In this document: positions 13,524 to 20,333 of the stretch, one piece after another
Numbering within the stretch: the first letter of the stretch is position 1
How the letters are laid out: the number at the start of each line of letters is the position of its first letter
Virus record (IMG/VR): IMGVR_UViG_3300024432_000937
Span: 1-33,901 of that record
Source: a virus
Direction: 5' to 3' (one strand)
Length of the DNA: 33,901 bases
Program-made: the position numbers and the translations under genes
Notes under the pieces: generated by a model
What the model saw: only the letters and a program-made list of their open reading frames with translations
Database searches by the model: none
Told to the model about the DNA's origin: nothing

Positions 13524-13754
13524 ATGGAGAAGGCAGCACAGACAGTAGAGCGATATAGGGCAGAATTGAGTAAGAGGGCGAGCGCCGTCCCAAAGGCGGA
13601 ACGCCAGAGAATCATTGATCTGGCCTGGGAGTCGAACAGGTTCGGCGCGATCTCTGAGGCTGTCGGACTTGATCTGATGGTCGTCTCTCAGATAATCGTT
13701 GATAACATAATCGGAGAAGAGGGCTGCCACACTCTACGGAAGAGGGTGTGCTAG
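13524..13754 (+). CDS. Cassette gene 9: small helical protein, possible HTH
   Basis: 76 residues from ATG 13524 directly after the last element. Helical, with the same RIIDL...I..VGL...VSQIIVDNI arrangement as the preceding gene, suggesting a distant duplicate. The ribosome-binding site is poor. Last member of the cassette array; the following gene has a conventional leader (GGGAGAGGG). Confidence 0.65.
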   Translation: MEKAAQTVERYRAELSKRASAVPKAERQRIIDLAWESNRFGAISEAVGLDLMVVSQIIVDNIIGEEGCHTLRKRVC

Positions 13755-13770
13755 AAAGGGAGAGGGAATC

Positions 13771-14097
13771 ATGAAAGAAGCAAACAGAGACGCGGAGGTT
13801 GAGAGCACAGCCGAAATCGTGATCGAGGTTAAGTTTTTCGTAGATGGTGACGCGCAAGTTACTTTTCATTCCGAACATGCTCATTTTACTCATATCGTCT
13901 GCGCGACGGAATTCATGATCTGGGTCGTGGGGCGTCGGAGCGGAAAATCTTTCCGGCAATCTCTGAGACTTCTGGCCAAAGGCGCGAAAAACTACTACGC
14001 AAACGCGGTAGTCAGACTCCCGTTTTCTGGAAAGAGAAAGAGCAAACCGAACAGGGATAGGGAATCAGGCAGTCGCGATCCTATCAGAATACGCTAA
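13771..14097 (+). CDS. Hypothetical basic protein
   Basis: 108 residues; ATG 13771 after AAAGGGAGAGGG. The N-terminal half alternates strands (EIVIEVKFFVDGDAQVTF). A hydrophobic strand, FMIWVVGRRSGKSF, and a helix follow, then a very basic disordered tail. The GRRSGKS loop resembles a P-loop but is one residue short of the Walker A spacing, and no Walker B or other ATPase motif follows, so an ATPase call is not made. Function unknown. Confidence 0.7.
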   Translation: MKEANRDAEVESTAEIVIEVKFFVDGDAQVTFHSEHAHFTHIVCATEFMIWVVGRRSGKSFRQSLRLLAKGAKNYYANAVVRLPFSGKRKSKPNRDRESGSRDPIRIR

Positions 14098-14103
14098 TCA
14101 TCG

Positions 14104-14156
14104 GCGGCGGCGCTCGTTATCCACGTTCCCTGTATCTGCTGCAATAGCGCCGCCGC
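14104..14156. other. GC-rich stem-loop A in non-coding gap
   Basis: GCGGCGGCGCT (14104-14114) pairs perfectly with AGCGCCGCCGC (14146-14156), loop 31 bases. The arm is identical to one arm at 5992-6002 in the control region. Confidence 0.75.
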
Positions 14157-14219
14157 TTATTCTGGAGTCATAAATGATCCTGAGGAAGAACACAAACAGA
14201 TAAAAGAAGCGGATCATAC

Positions 14220-14273
14220 GTCGGCGGCGCGCCCTTCCAAACACGATGCTGACACATGCCGCGCGCCGCCGAC
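14220..14273. other. GC-rich stem-loop B in non-coding gap
   Basis: GTCGGCGGCGCGC (14220-14232) pairs perfectly over 13 bp with GCGCGCCGCCGAC (14261-14273), loop 28 bases. It lies 63 bases after stem-loop A. Neither is followed by a U-run, so classical termination is unlikely. Together they fill the 192-base gap before 14290. Confidence 0.75.
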
Positions 14274-14289
14274 TATTTAGGAAACTGCA

Positions 14290-14496
14290 ATGATCAAAAC
14301 CAAGTGTCCGCGCTGTAGAGGTAGAGGCTATCTTATCAAGTGGGAGACTTTGTGGAGGTATTACAAGCAGCCTTGTTTCCTCTGTAAAGGGACTGGAAGG
14401 CTGGTCTACCCGAATGGCGGTCGTCAGAGCCGAGTCGTCCCTTTGAGGAGGCACAAATGGCTACGACCGGCGAAGAGGCGGCCGGGGAGAAGATGA
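14290..14496 (+). CDS. DnaJ-type zinc-finger small protein
   Basis: 68 residues from ATG 14290. It has two CxxCxGxG-type motifs (CPRCRGRGYL and CFLCKGTGRL), the hallmark of the cysteine-rich zinc-binding domain of DnaJ, here reduced to two repeats and lacking the J domain. The C-terminus is very basic (KWLRPAKRRPGRR). Such stand-alone modules bind unfolded protein or nucleic acid; the partner is unknown. A 21-residue microgene overlaps its 3' end. Confidence 0.75.
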   Translation: MIKTKCPRCRGRGYLIKWETLWRYYKQPCFLCKGTGRLVYPNGGRQSRVVPLRRHKWLRPAKRRPGRR

Positions 14497-14522
14497 ATGA
14501 AACGCAGCGGAGGAGGGATTAG
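14457..14522 (+). CDS. Possible 21-residue microprotein
   Basis: ATG 14457 has an excellent ribosome-binding site (GAGGAGG, five bases), overlaps the end of the zinc-finger gene in another frame and stops two bases before the next ATG. It encodes a hydrophilic peptide (MATTGEEAAGEKMNETQRRR plus D). It may be real or may only couple translation of the next gene. Confidence 0.4.
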   Translation: MATTGEEAAGEKMNETQRRRD

Positions 14523-14524
14523 AA

Positions 14525-14830
14525 ATGTTGCTGAATAGAAGGAAAATACGGAGATTGAGCGCCCAGATCGCGTGGCTCGAAGAGGGTCTTGAGCATCACG
14601 TCAAGTGGCTGGAGGATCAGGTTGACTGTCTGGATCGGATTCTGCCAGAGCCGATAGACGAATATGATCAGGGCTTCCGTGACGGTCTTAAGACGGCTGC
14701 GGAAGTGTTCAGGGGCGCGTCGGTTGAGGTGACACTCAGAGGGACGTGGAACGGCAACAGTATCGCTGTCACGCACAATCCGGCGATCTATGAGCACCAT
14801 GTCATGGATCGCTGGAATACGGAGGGGTAG
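14525..14830 (+). CDS. Hypothetical protein with N-terminal coiled coil
   Basis: 101 residues; ATG 14525 after GGAGGAGGG. The first 40 residues are heptad-like (LSAQIAWLEEGLEHHVKWLEDQVDCL), so oligomerisation is likely. The remainder is mixed. No family recognised. The stop is followed within one base by the next start. Confidence 0.75.
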   Translation: MLLNRRKIRRLSAQIAWLEEGLEHHVKWLEDQVDCLDRILPEPIDEYDQGFRDGLKTAAEVFRGASVEVTLRGTWNGNSIAVTHNPAIYEHHVMDRWNTEG

Positions 14831-14831
14831 A

Positions 14832-15233
14832 ATGGACGAGAAAGACATAGTATTGTGCGCGCCGTATACAACTCTCGTCAGCATCGACGGCCGCGATGAG
14901 GATGTCACGATGGAGGTAGACCCGGCGATGTTGTTCAACGCGCCACTTCTCCCAGGGAGGGTGATCTCGCCGGAGATGTATGTACCGGGGATCGCCCTTA
15001 GAGTGCAAAAGGGCAGAGGTCTCTGCATTAAGGTCTTGATGACCGACGATCAGGCGCTTGACTACCTCAAGGCTCTTGCGACGAGCGTCGTTAGAAGCGC
15101 CCCGGAAAAACTGGATCAGGCGCTTTTAATGGTCAAGGAGGGCATGGAGGAGGCTCTGAAAGACTCCGCCAGGGGTCCGCGATGTGAGGGTCGCTTACAA
15201 GGAGGCATGAATGCACCGTTTGAGAGTATCTAA
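14832..15233 (+). CDS. Hypothetical 133-residue protein
   Basis: Start chosen at ATG 14832 (MDEKDIVLC), with GGAGGGG overlapping the previous stop; a longer frame from 14790 lies inside the previous gene. The N-terminal half is beta-rich, the second half helical (QALDYLKALATSVVRSAPEKL). It overlaps the next gene by 23 bases. No known domain. Confidence 0.7.
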   Translation: MDEKDIVLCAPYTTLVSIDGRDEDVTMEVDPAMLFNAPLLPGRVISPEMYVPGIALRVQKGRGLCIKVLMTDDQALDYLKALATSVVRSAPEKLDQALLMVKEGMEEALKDSARGPRCEGRLQGGMNAPFESI

Positions 15234-15432
15234 GGACGGTCTGAGGGTCACCTGTCCGGCCGCGCACAGGACGATCCTCACTGAAAGCTGTAGCCAGGGG
15301 GAAACGGAACACTGCGACTATTTTAACGGCCTCGATTTCTCGCGCGGCGCGGTCTACCTTCTGTGTGAGTACGGGCTTGAGGATCGCAGAAGCTCGATCA
15401 TTGTGCCTTCTCAATACAGAACTGGAGAGTAA
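15211..15432 (+). CDS. Small cysteine-rich protein
   Basis: 73 residues; ATG 15211 with GGAGG upstream, overlapping the previous gene. Four cysteines (VTCPAAH, ESCSQ, EHCDYF, LLCEYG) spaced as in a small zinc-stabilised fold or a disulphide protein; no signal peptide, so zinc is favoured. Part of a group of cysteine-rich small proteins in this unit. Confidence 0.7.
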   Translation: MHRLRVSKDGLRVTCPAAHRTILTESCSQGETEHCDYFNGLDFSRGAVYLLCEYGLEDRRSSIIVPSQYRTGE

Positions 15433-15436
15433 TCAA

Positions 15437-16000
15437 ATGGAGAGAAAGCGAAAAATGGGGATCGTAGGTAAGTCCTTGACAAGACAAGATATATTCCCGA
15501 CCAGGAAGAGCGGGAGGCTGATGTATGAGGCTCTCCGCTTTATGGAGGAGGCCGACACGTCCTATATACCCGGCCAGAGGGCAGTGTCCTGGTCGTCCGT
15601 AGAAGACCTGCTGGAATTCCTGGAGGCGAAATTCACAGCGCGCGATATGTCCGTGATGGATCAGGCCGCGCTCATGGTCGCTATAACCTCATTGGTGACA
15701 GGCAAGGCGGAACACATGCCCACGACGATTGAGGGGGCCGCGCAGTATATAACCGCGCGGCTCGGTCTCAAATTCGACAAGGAGGCGGCGCTCCGCTGGT
15801 TCACTGACAGTCCTGACGCGGGCGATCCGCTCTGTATATGCTCCTACTGCGAGGAGGTGATAACCGAAGAGGACGCCCCGGCGATCAGGCTCTTCGCTAA
15901 CAGGGAGGAGGCGCGCTTTCATACTGAATGCTTCCAGACCTGCGACACATACGACCTGTTACCAGACAATAGAGATTTTCGAGGCAGAAATAGGAGATAA
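15437..16000 (+). CDS. Hypothetical protein with C-terminal treble-clef-like Zn site
   Basis: 187 residues from ATG 15437 (GGAGAG upstream); an earlier in-frame ATG lies inside the previous gene. A helical body is followed by LCICSYCEEVITEEDAP and ARFHTECFQTC near the C-terminus, a Cys-x2-Cys ... His-x3-Cys arrangement typical of treble-clef zinc fingers. Nucleic-acid or protein binding is likely; no specific role. Confidence 0.75.
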   Translation: MERKRKMGIVGKSLTRQDIFPTRKSGRLMYEALRFMEEADTSYIPGQRAVSWSSVEDLLEFLEAKFTARDMSVMDQAALMVAITSLVTGKAEHMPTTIEGAAQYITARLGLKFDKEAALRWFTDSPDAGDPLCICSYCEEVITEEDAPAIRLFANREEARFHTECFQTCDTYDLLPDNRDFRGRNRR

Positions 16001-16024
16001 TCACATGGGAAAGGATAAAAAACA

Positions 16025-16486
16025 ATGGGATTAGGTAGTACGGTATATCCAGAAGACCTTGAAGACTTTGAGGAAGAAGAGAAAGAAAAACGTGAACTCG
16101 CTGATGAGGAAAACGGAGAAGAGAGGACGGAAGAGGAAGGAACGGTGAAGCGTTACAAAGACGAGACTACGGACGAGGAGGCGGCTGTCAGGACTTGGCG
16201 TGATTCGCTCCCAGAAATATCAGAAATTCTGGAGGCGTGTCTGGAGGAGGCTCACGCTGTACTATGCAGGTTTGCGGACGGAGCCGGGACGCGCCTCCCG
16301 TCAATAGACTCAACGGTTAAGTTGGCAGACTCCATGTTTTCGGCGGTCGTGACGGCTGAGGCGGGCAGAAGACAGGCGGAGCTGCAAAAGCAGATCGGGC
16401 AGCAAGTATCGATCCCGATTCTGGGGCCATCGGGGAGACAGGGATGGCCGATCCCAGTACCCCCTCCAGGAGGCAAACGTGGCTGA
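16025..16486 (+). CDS. Acidic N-terminus / helical hypothetical protein
   Basis: 153 residues. The first 50 residues are extremely Glu/Asp-rich. A helical domain follows (LPEISEILEACLEEAHAVLC), then a Pro/Gly-rich end (IPVPPPGGKRG). A nine-codon frame (ATG 16005, MGKDKKQWD) with the better ribosome site (TAGGAG) overlaps this start and may act as a coupling leader. No family recognised. Confidence 0.7.
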   Translation: MGLGSTVYPEDLEDFEEEEKEKRELADEENGEERTEEEGTVKRYKDETTDEEAAVRTWRDSLPEISEILEACLEEAHAVLCRFADGAGTRLPSIDSTVKLADSMFSAVVTAEAGRRQAELQKQIGQQVSIPILGPSGRQGWPIPVPPPGGKRG

Positions 16487-16682
16487 TCAGTTTTTCGGTC
16501 TTGACAGGTTAAACCAGCAATACATTGTCAGAAAGCACCTTAACGCGGTAGTCCAGGGGATGCTTGATATGTGGTGGAGCGGTAACGGAGACAGGGACGA
16601 GAAGCCCGTCATAACGGGGATCACTGTCCATTATGACGTACAGCCAAACAGAAGGAGGGCGCGACGTGCCAGGAAAATTTGA
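16479..16682 (+). CDS. Small hypothetical protein
   Basis: 67 residues from GTG 16479, with AGGAGG six bases upstream; overlaps the previous gene by eight bases. Helical start (FFGLDRLNQQYIVRKHLNAV), a strand-like ITGITVHYDV segment and a basic Arg-rich end (NRRRARRARKI). It overlaps the next gene by 17 bases. Function unknown. Confidence 0.7.
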   Translation: MADQFFGLDRLNQQYIVRKHLNAVVQGMLDMWWSGNGDRDEKPVITGITVHYDVQPNRRRARRARKI

Positions 16683-17058
16683 TTTCATGAAGCAAATGTT
16701 CAAGACATATATCAAGAGCATTGCCGTGTTCGTCGCGGGCCGGTGGGTAAGCCCGCGCGATAGCCGGGAAGATCCGGACTGTGCCGTTGTGGAGGTCGAT
16801 GCAGACCTCAGTCCGACCGCGCTTAAATTCATCGGGCTATGGGTCGCGCTCCTTAAAAAGTTTGATAACCGGATCAATACGGATCATCCCATATTCATGT
16901 ATCTTGGCGAAACGGCAGAAAAGGGTCTAAGCGCGCGGGTGACGTTCACGATCTCACTCCGCCGCCGGCCATTAGAGCTACAGGAGCATGAAGGGAGGCC
17001 AACATGGAAAACGGTCAAGCGGAAACCACCGATGCTAAGCCGAGGCAAATCAATCTAA
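16666..17058 (+). CDS. Hypothetical 130-residue protein
   Basis: Start chosen at GTG 16666 because GAAGGAGG lies seven bases upstream; a frame from 16633 lies inside the previous gene. Predicted alpha/beta soluble protein (IKSIAVFVAGRWVSP, ALKFIGLWVALLKKF), with a basic tail that overlaps the next gene by 55 bases. Together with the preceding gene it may form a pair. No known domain. Confidence 0.7.
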   Translation: MPGKFDFMKQMFKTYIKSIAVFVAGRWVSPRDSREDPDCAVVEVDADLSPTALKFIGLWVALLKKFDNRINTDHPIFMYLGETAEKGLSARVTFTISLRRRPLELQEHEGRPTWKTVKRKPPMLSRGKSI

Positions 17059-17237
17059 ACAAATGCGAGGTCTGGTGTCCCTATTACGAGGAAACCGTAA
17101 CGGTATACGAGGACTGTCTTGCTGATCCTACAGAAGACCGGCCGGCGTGTCCGTTCAAGGTGGGAATTGGCAAGATGGGCGTGGTCTATTGCAGCTATTC
17201 TGAGGAAGATGCAGCAGTTATCGAAGAGGAGGCTTAA
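17004..17237 (+). CDS. Small cysteine-rich protein
   Basis: 77 residues; ATG 17004 after GGGAGG. Five cysteines (KCEVWCPYY, EDCLAD, PACPFK, VYCSYS) and an acidic end. The spacing suggests a compact zinc-binding fold similar in style to the protein at 15211. Overlaps the previous gene; the next ATG follows the stop by one base. Confidence 0.7.
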   Translation: MENGQAETTDAKPRQINLNKCEVWCPYYEETVTVYEDCLADPTEDRPACPFKVGIGKMGVVYCSYSEEDAAVIEEEA

Positions 17238-17238
17238 G

Positions 17239-17925
17239 ATGGGATGGCTTCATTTCGTAAATAAAGCGCAGTACTACCGCGCACAATTCGTGCGTGAGGC
17301 TCAGGGAATGGGGATCGCGAGGCGCGTCCCTCTCCATAGCCTCAAAGAGATGGAATGGGGAGACGTGGTTACGTGCGTGATGGAAAACGGCGAGGCCGGC
17401 GTCAAGTCTCCGGTGATGTTCCTGGAATTCCCGATCTCACACGTCACCGGGCTCGGTTCGTGGGCTGTCGGTCAATTCCTGGATATGTACCCATGCAGAC
17501 CGTTTGACATGGGAGGCGACCTGATAAGGCGTAAAACGTGCGAATATGGCACAGGCATGAGCTACCGCGTGGACGCGTCGCTTTCGGAGGTCGCTGAATA
17601 CCTCGAAACGCTCGCGGCCGAACCTGGGAGGTATATTGGCTGCCCTATGGTGGGATGTGACGGAGGCGAGGTCAAACTGGTTAAGAAACCCTTTCCGTAC
17701 TTTCGTGGTATGACCGCCTCGCCGGGCTTCGTCCATTTCGATTCTGAAAAGGTCTATACAGCTATTGAGAATTGGCGCGCTCAGAAGAAGCGCCCTCAGC
17801 TTTCGGGGTCTTTCAAGCTGAAAGATTTTGACAAGTCAATTTCTGGCGTTCTGCATGACATTGACTACCCGGAGAGCGACTTCGAGGGGCAGATTCGATG
17901 TGTCAGGAATATGACTACTGTCTGA
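17239..17925 (+). CDS. Hypothetical 228-residue protein, last gene of plus unit
   Basis: Start at ATG 17239 with GAGGAGGC upstream; an earlier in-frame start lies inside the previous gene. Beta-rich middle (DVVTCVMENGEAGVKSPVMF), a GCPMVGCDGG two-cysteine loop near residue 135, no membrane helix. The plus unit ends here, followed by 460 gene-free bases. No family recognised. Confidence 0.75.
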   Translation: MGWLHFVNKAQYYRAQFVREAQGMGIARRVPLHSLKEMEWGDVVTCVMENGEAGVKSPVMFLEFPISHVTGLGSWAVGQFLDMYPCRPFDMGGDLIRRKTCEYGTGMSYRVDASLSEVAEYLETLAAEPGRYIGCPMVGCDGGEVKLVKKPFPYFRGMTASPGFVHFDSEKVYTAIENWRAQKKRPQLSGSFKLKDFDKSISGVLHDIDYPESDFEGQIRCVRNMTTV

Positions 17926-18101
17926 CCACTTTGTCATGGAATGAAGATCAATAGGGCGCTGGTCCCGGTAACCGGTTGAAGTCTACCCCCACCGGCAAAC
18001 AAGGTATCAGCGCCCTCCCTCCTCCAATTTCCCACGTATCAGGTGTTTTTTTAACGAACGTGACGAAAAAGGTCTGGCTCCGCTCCGGATCCTCTAACAA
18101 G

Positions 18102-18110
18102 TGTTATAAT
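18102..18110 (+). promoter_or_regulatory. Extended -10 promoter without gene
   Basis: TGTTATAAT matches the extended -10 consensus perfectly; no -35 box at 17 bases. No open frame with a ribosome site follows on this strand, so it would produce a non-coding transcript. Confidence 0.5.
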
Positions 18111-18116
18111 CCCTCA

Positions 18117-18325
18117 AATTTCTCCTGGAAGTTCTAAAAGGACTCTCAGGCGGCTGTATTCGTCTGAGGATTTCGCTGGTTTGGATTTCGCGGCCGTTTA
18201 CGTGTCTTAGGGCGTCAAATCCAGATTTGCACGTAAAGGGGTCAAATTCGCCGCTGGTGCGATTCGCGTTTTTTCACGCGTTGAGCTGGTTTTTGTGCCT
18301 GAGCTGCTTTTTCTATCCCTGGGAA
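18117..18325 (+). ncRNA. Candidate structured non-coding RNA
   Basis: Downstream of the extended -10 box are CTCAG/CTGAG (18145-18149 with 18164-18168) and an 8-bp perfect stem TTTACGTG/CACGTAAA (18197-18204 with 18230-18237). Inside the latter, CAAAT-CCAG-ATTTG stacks directly on the right arm. The 3' end is not defined. A small RNA antisense to the end of the minus unit is possible. Confidence 0.35.
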
Positions 18326-18352
18326 TAAAAAAGGCCGCCAGAATAGGCGGCC
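18326..18352 (-). terminator. Intrinsic terminator of minus operon
   Basis: On the minus strand GGCCGCC (18352-18346), six-base loop, GGCGGCC (18339-18333), then TTTTTT. Perfect 7-bp GC stem with U6 located 34 bases after the last minus-strand gene. Confidence 0.9.
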
Positions 18353-18365
18353 GGGGCTGTTCTAC

Positions 18366-18380
18366 TTTTGCTCTCTTAAG
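18366..18380. repeat. AG/CT palindrome, half copy
   Basis: TTTTGCTCTCTTAAG, the left half of the junction palindrome family seen at full length at 19237-19285, between the last minus gene and the terminator. Confidence 0.6.
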
Positions 18381-18385
18381 GTGGA

Positions 18386-19114
18386 TCACAATGCCAGCAA
18401 GTCCATCTCTGTCCAGGTGAAGACTGTTTTCCCTCTGGGGTGTCCCTCAGTTCCGCAGTCTCCCTCGATCTCGATAACCTCATGGCGTGTCGGGTCTTTG
18501 CCCCTGCCAAAGAAATCGATCCGTGCAACATTCGCAAATACTGGTTTCTGGCACTCCGTACAGTTGCCGATCTCTATTTGATAGGTCTTGTGCAGTTCCG
18601 CCTCTCCATCACCAGGGGCGAATTTGAGCGAGAGCGCGCCCGCGAGTATGACAGCGATCCCCTCTATGTCAATAGCGGTCGCCTCGTTTTCGTCTGCGCT
18701 CTTTCTCATGAAAGCGGCCAGTGCTTCCAGGAAGGTTCGGAGGTGTGCAGCTACCATCGCGATCTCCGCTCTGGTCGCTCTATTATACCACGCGCGGAAG
18801 TCTCCATGCAGATATGATCCGCTCCCGGCAGTTGACCACGTTGGCGGAAGAGGTTTCAGTACCATCCGTCTGTTGACCTGGCTGACATAGCAGAGCGCCC
18901 CGCCGTAGGAGCCAACTTTGCTATCCAGGAGGTTATTCACGTATCCCACACAGCCGTCAATGAATCGGAATTGGCTATAGTATTCGAATATTTCGATCAA
19001 GACACACTCGATCTTTTGTATTGATTTGATTAGAACGTCGCCGCCGCGTGTATAGCTGGCGGCTTCTTCGGCAAGTTTAAGCACGTCTTCCTCTGTCGTC
19101 TTTGGCTTTGTCAT
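18386..19114 (-). CDS. Hypothetical protein with C-terminal zinc-ribbon-like end, last gene of minus unit
   Basis: 242 residues from ATG 19114 (AAAGGA eight bases upstream); in-frame ATGs at 19135 and 19165 are alternatives. Helical body (SIQKIECVLIEIFEYYSQF, MVAAHLRTFLEALAAFMRK). The C-terminal part has Cys pairs NCTECQKP and DCGTEGH, as in a zinc ribbon. RGKT near the end is not a P-loop. It precedes the terminator. Function unknown. Confidence 0.7.
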   Translation of the reverse strand: MTKPKTTEEDVLKLAEEAASYTRGGDVLIKSIQKIECVLIEIFEYYSQFRFIDGCVGYVNNLLDSKVGSYGGALCYVSQVNRRMVLKPLPPTWSTAGSGSYLHGDFRAWYNRATRAEIAMVAAHLRTFLEALAAFMRKSADENEATAIDIEGIAVILAGALSLKFAPGDGEAELHKTYQIEIGNCTECQKPVFANVARIDFFGRGKDPTRHEVIEIEGDCGTEGHPRGKTVFTWTEMDLLAL

Positions 19115-19236
19115 GGCTTTTTTCCTTTCGGGCATCCCGCCCTTTTTATCGTTTAGAACAGCCATTTTTTGCGTTCTCTGTATTAGACGCTGCGGGCGCG
19201 CAAAAGCGGTCTGGAAAAAACGGCGGCGCGGTGATC

Positions 19237-19285
19237 TTGCTCTCTTAAGAGAGAAGAAAATTTTGCTCTCTTCGAGAGAAGAAAA
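19237..19285. repeat. AG/CT palindrome, tandem pair
   Basis: Two adjacent units: 19237-19260 (core CTCTCTTAAGAGAG, a perfect 14-bp palindrome) and 19261-19285 (core CTCTCTTCGAGAG), each bounded by TTTTG/TTG and AAGAAAA. The second abuts the stop codon of the GT2 gene. The unit at 28100-28124 is the exact reverse complement of 19261-19285. Confidence 0.85.
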
Positions 19286-20026
19286 TCAGGCTCCGAAGGG
19301 ATAGAGGGGAGGGAGTGGGAGATCGGCGCTGTGTTTCCTGTATTTCTCTCTGAAACGCCTCGCGGCGCGTTCCATCTCCCGCTTTGGTAGGTCTCTCCGT
19401 GTCCCGCCTGCCAGATGCTTGACTATCAGGCGCGGAGTGCTTGCCACACGAAAGCCCCGCTCTCTTGCGCGATAGCAGAAATCTGTATCCTCTCCGTTAT
19501 TCATCAGGCTTTCGTCGAAATGCCCGACCGCGTTGAAACAGCGGCGCGTGATAGCTGTGCAGAAGCCCGGAACGTGGACGAATTCCAGGAGGCCGTCACA
19601 TGACATCTCAAATTTTAGGCGCATTATCTCATTGGAGGGTGTGGCGGAGACGATCCCGACGCGGGTCTTCTGCGATTCCTGGACGAGGATGGTTAGCCAT
19701 TCGGGGGGCAGTAGAACGTCATTATCCAGGAAAACGAACGGGTCACCGGCCCCCTGAGCGAAGCCGATGTTTCGCGCTTTCGCGATCCCTCCTCGCTTTG
19801 GAACGCGGAAAGCCTTTCTCGTCACGGTCTGGAAGTAGCGGATCGAGCGGTCTTTGGAGCCGTCGTCGATGAGGATCAATTCGTAGGGATAGAACGTGTT
19901 TTTCCGTATGCTCTCTATACAGGGAATAGACAAGTCAAGCAAATGGTTATGAGCGCACATAATGACAGACGCGACCGGGTTCGTCCTGTAGGGGTTCTGT
20001 CTTGGCTCCGTGATAATCAGTCCCAT
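19286..20026 (-). CDS. GT2 family glycosyltransferase
   Basis: 246 residues, a complete small GT-A fold: VASVIMCAHNHLLDL at the start, IDDGSKDRS (nucleotide binding), RGGIAKARNIG, then FLDNDVLLPP carrying the DxD metal motif, and GEDTDFCYRARERGF, the family's ED/acceptor-base region. Enzymes of this class transfer sugar from a nucleotide-sugar to glycans or proteins at the cytoplasmic face. Located in the virion operon, it may decorate virion proteins or alter host surface glycans. The start follows the preceding stop by one base. Confidence 0.9.
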   Translation of the reverse strand: MGLIITEPRQNPYRTNPVASVIMCAHNHLLDLSIPCIESIRKNTFYPYELILIDDGSKDRSIRYFQTVTRKAFRVPKRGGIAKARNIGFAQGAGDPFVFLDNDVLLPPEWLTILVQESQKTRVGIVSATPSNEIMRLKFEMSCDGLLEFVHVPGFCTAITRRCFNAVGHFDESLMNNGEDTDFCYRARERGFRVASTPRLIVKHLAGGTRRDLPKREMERAARRFREKYRKHSADLPLPPLYPFGA

Positions 20027-20027
20027 A

Positions 20028-20333
20028 TCAGCTTCGTTTCCTGCCCATCATGGACTCTGTCAGTTTCCGGCGTTTCTTGCTTTGTCCACGTGGCTCGCAT
20101 GTGCAAATCCAGTCAAGCCCTCGACGCACTCTCTGTTTTAGGGGAGGACGCGTACAGCGACAGTCAAGCCCTTTCTTCCACATGGCGTCCTGTAGCTTAT
20201 CAACTCCCAGCGCGATCCTCTTTGCGGTCTCCTTCTCTCTTATGTCACCAGTCCCTTCCACAAGCTCAAACGCGCCTAGTAAAGCCTCAAATCCCTGCGT
20301 TGCGGCTTCCTCAGCCGTGATTCTCTTAGCCAT
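20028..20333 (-). CDS. Small basic CxC...CxC protein
   Basis: 101 residues; ATG 20333 with GGAGGAGG directly upstream, overlapping the previous stop. Helical N-terminal half, then LDCRCTRPPL and DWICTCEPRG, two Cys-x-Cys pairs, and a very basic tail (SKKRRK). Two other operon genes (22974-23285 and 23321-23659) have the same plan, so this is one of three paralogue-like proteins. Metal binding is likely; role unknown. Confidence 0.75.
   Translation of the reverse strand: MAKRITAEEAATQGFEALLGAFELVEGTGDIREKETAKRIALGVDKLQDAMWKKGLDCRCTRPPLKQRVRRGLDWICTCEPRGQSKKRRKLTESMMGRKRS

Larger units (their letters stand above)
17926..18385. other. Convergent intergenic region with several stem-loops
   Basis: Gene-free on both strands. 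It contains a nine-bp stem AGGGCGCTG/CAGCGCCCT (17953-17961 with 18008-18016) around a CCGGT/ACCGG dyad, and a U7 run at 18046-18053. It also contains an extended -10 promoter (18102-18110), further stems (18145-18168 and 18197-18237) and the minus-strand terminator (18326-18352). Could house termination signals, a non-coding RNA or a replication-fork meeting zone. Confidence 0.65.

Noticed and set aside
13900-13960. P-loop-like GRRSGKS in the 108-residue protein, as a packaging ATPase remnant
   Set aside because: Spacing is one residue short of Walker A, no Walker B follows and the protein is too small. Kept only as a note.
17953-18016. tRNA-like fold
   Set aside because: The stem is 9 bp with no T-arm sequence, anticodon-type stem or CCA position.
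18386-18480. Walker A in HPRGKT of the 242-residue protein
   Set aside because: Not the GxxxxGKT spacing and located at the C-terminus beside zinc-ribbon cysteines.
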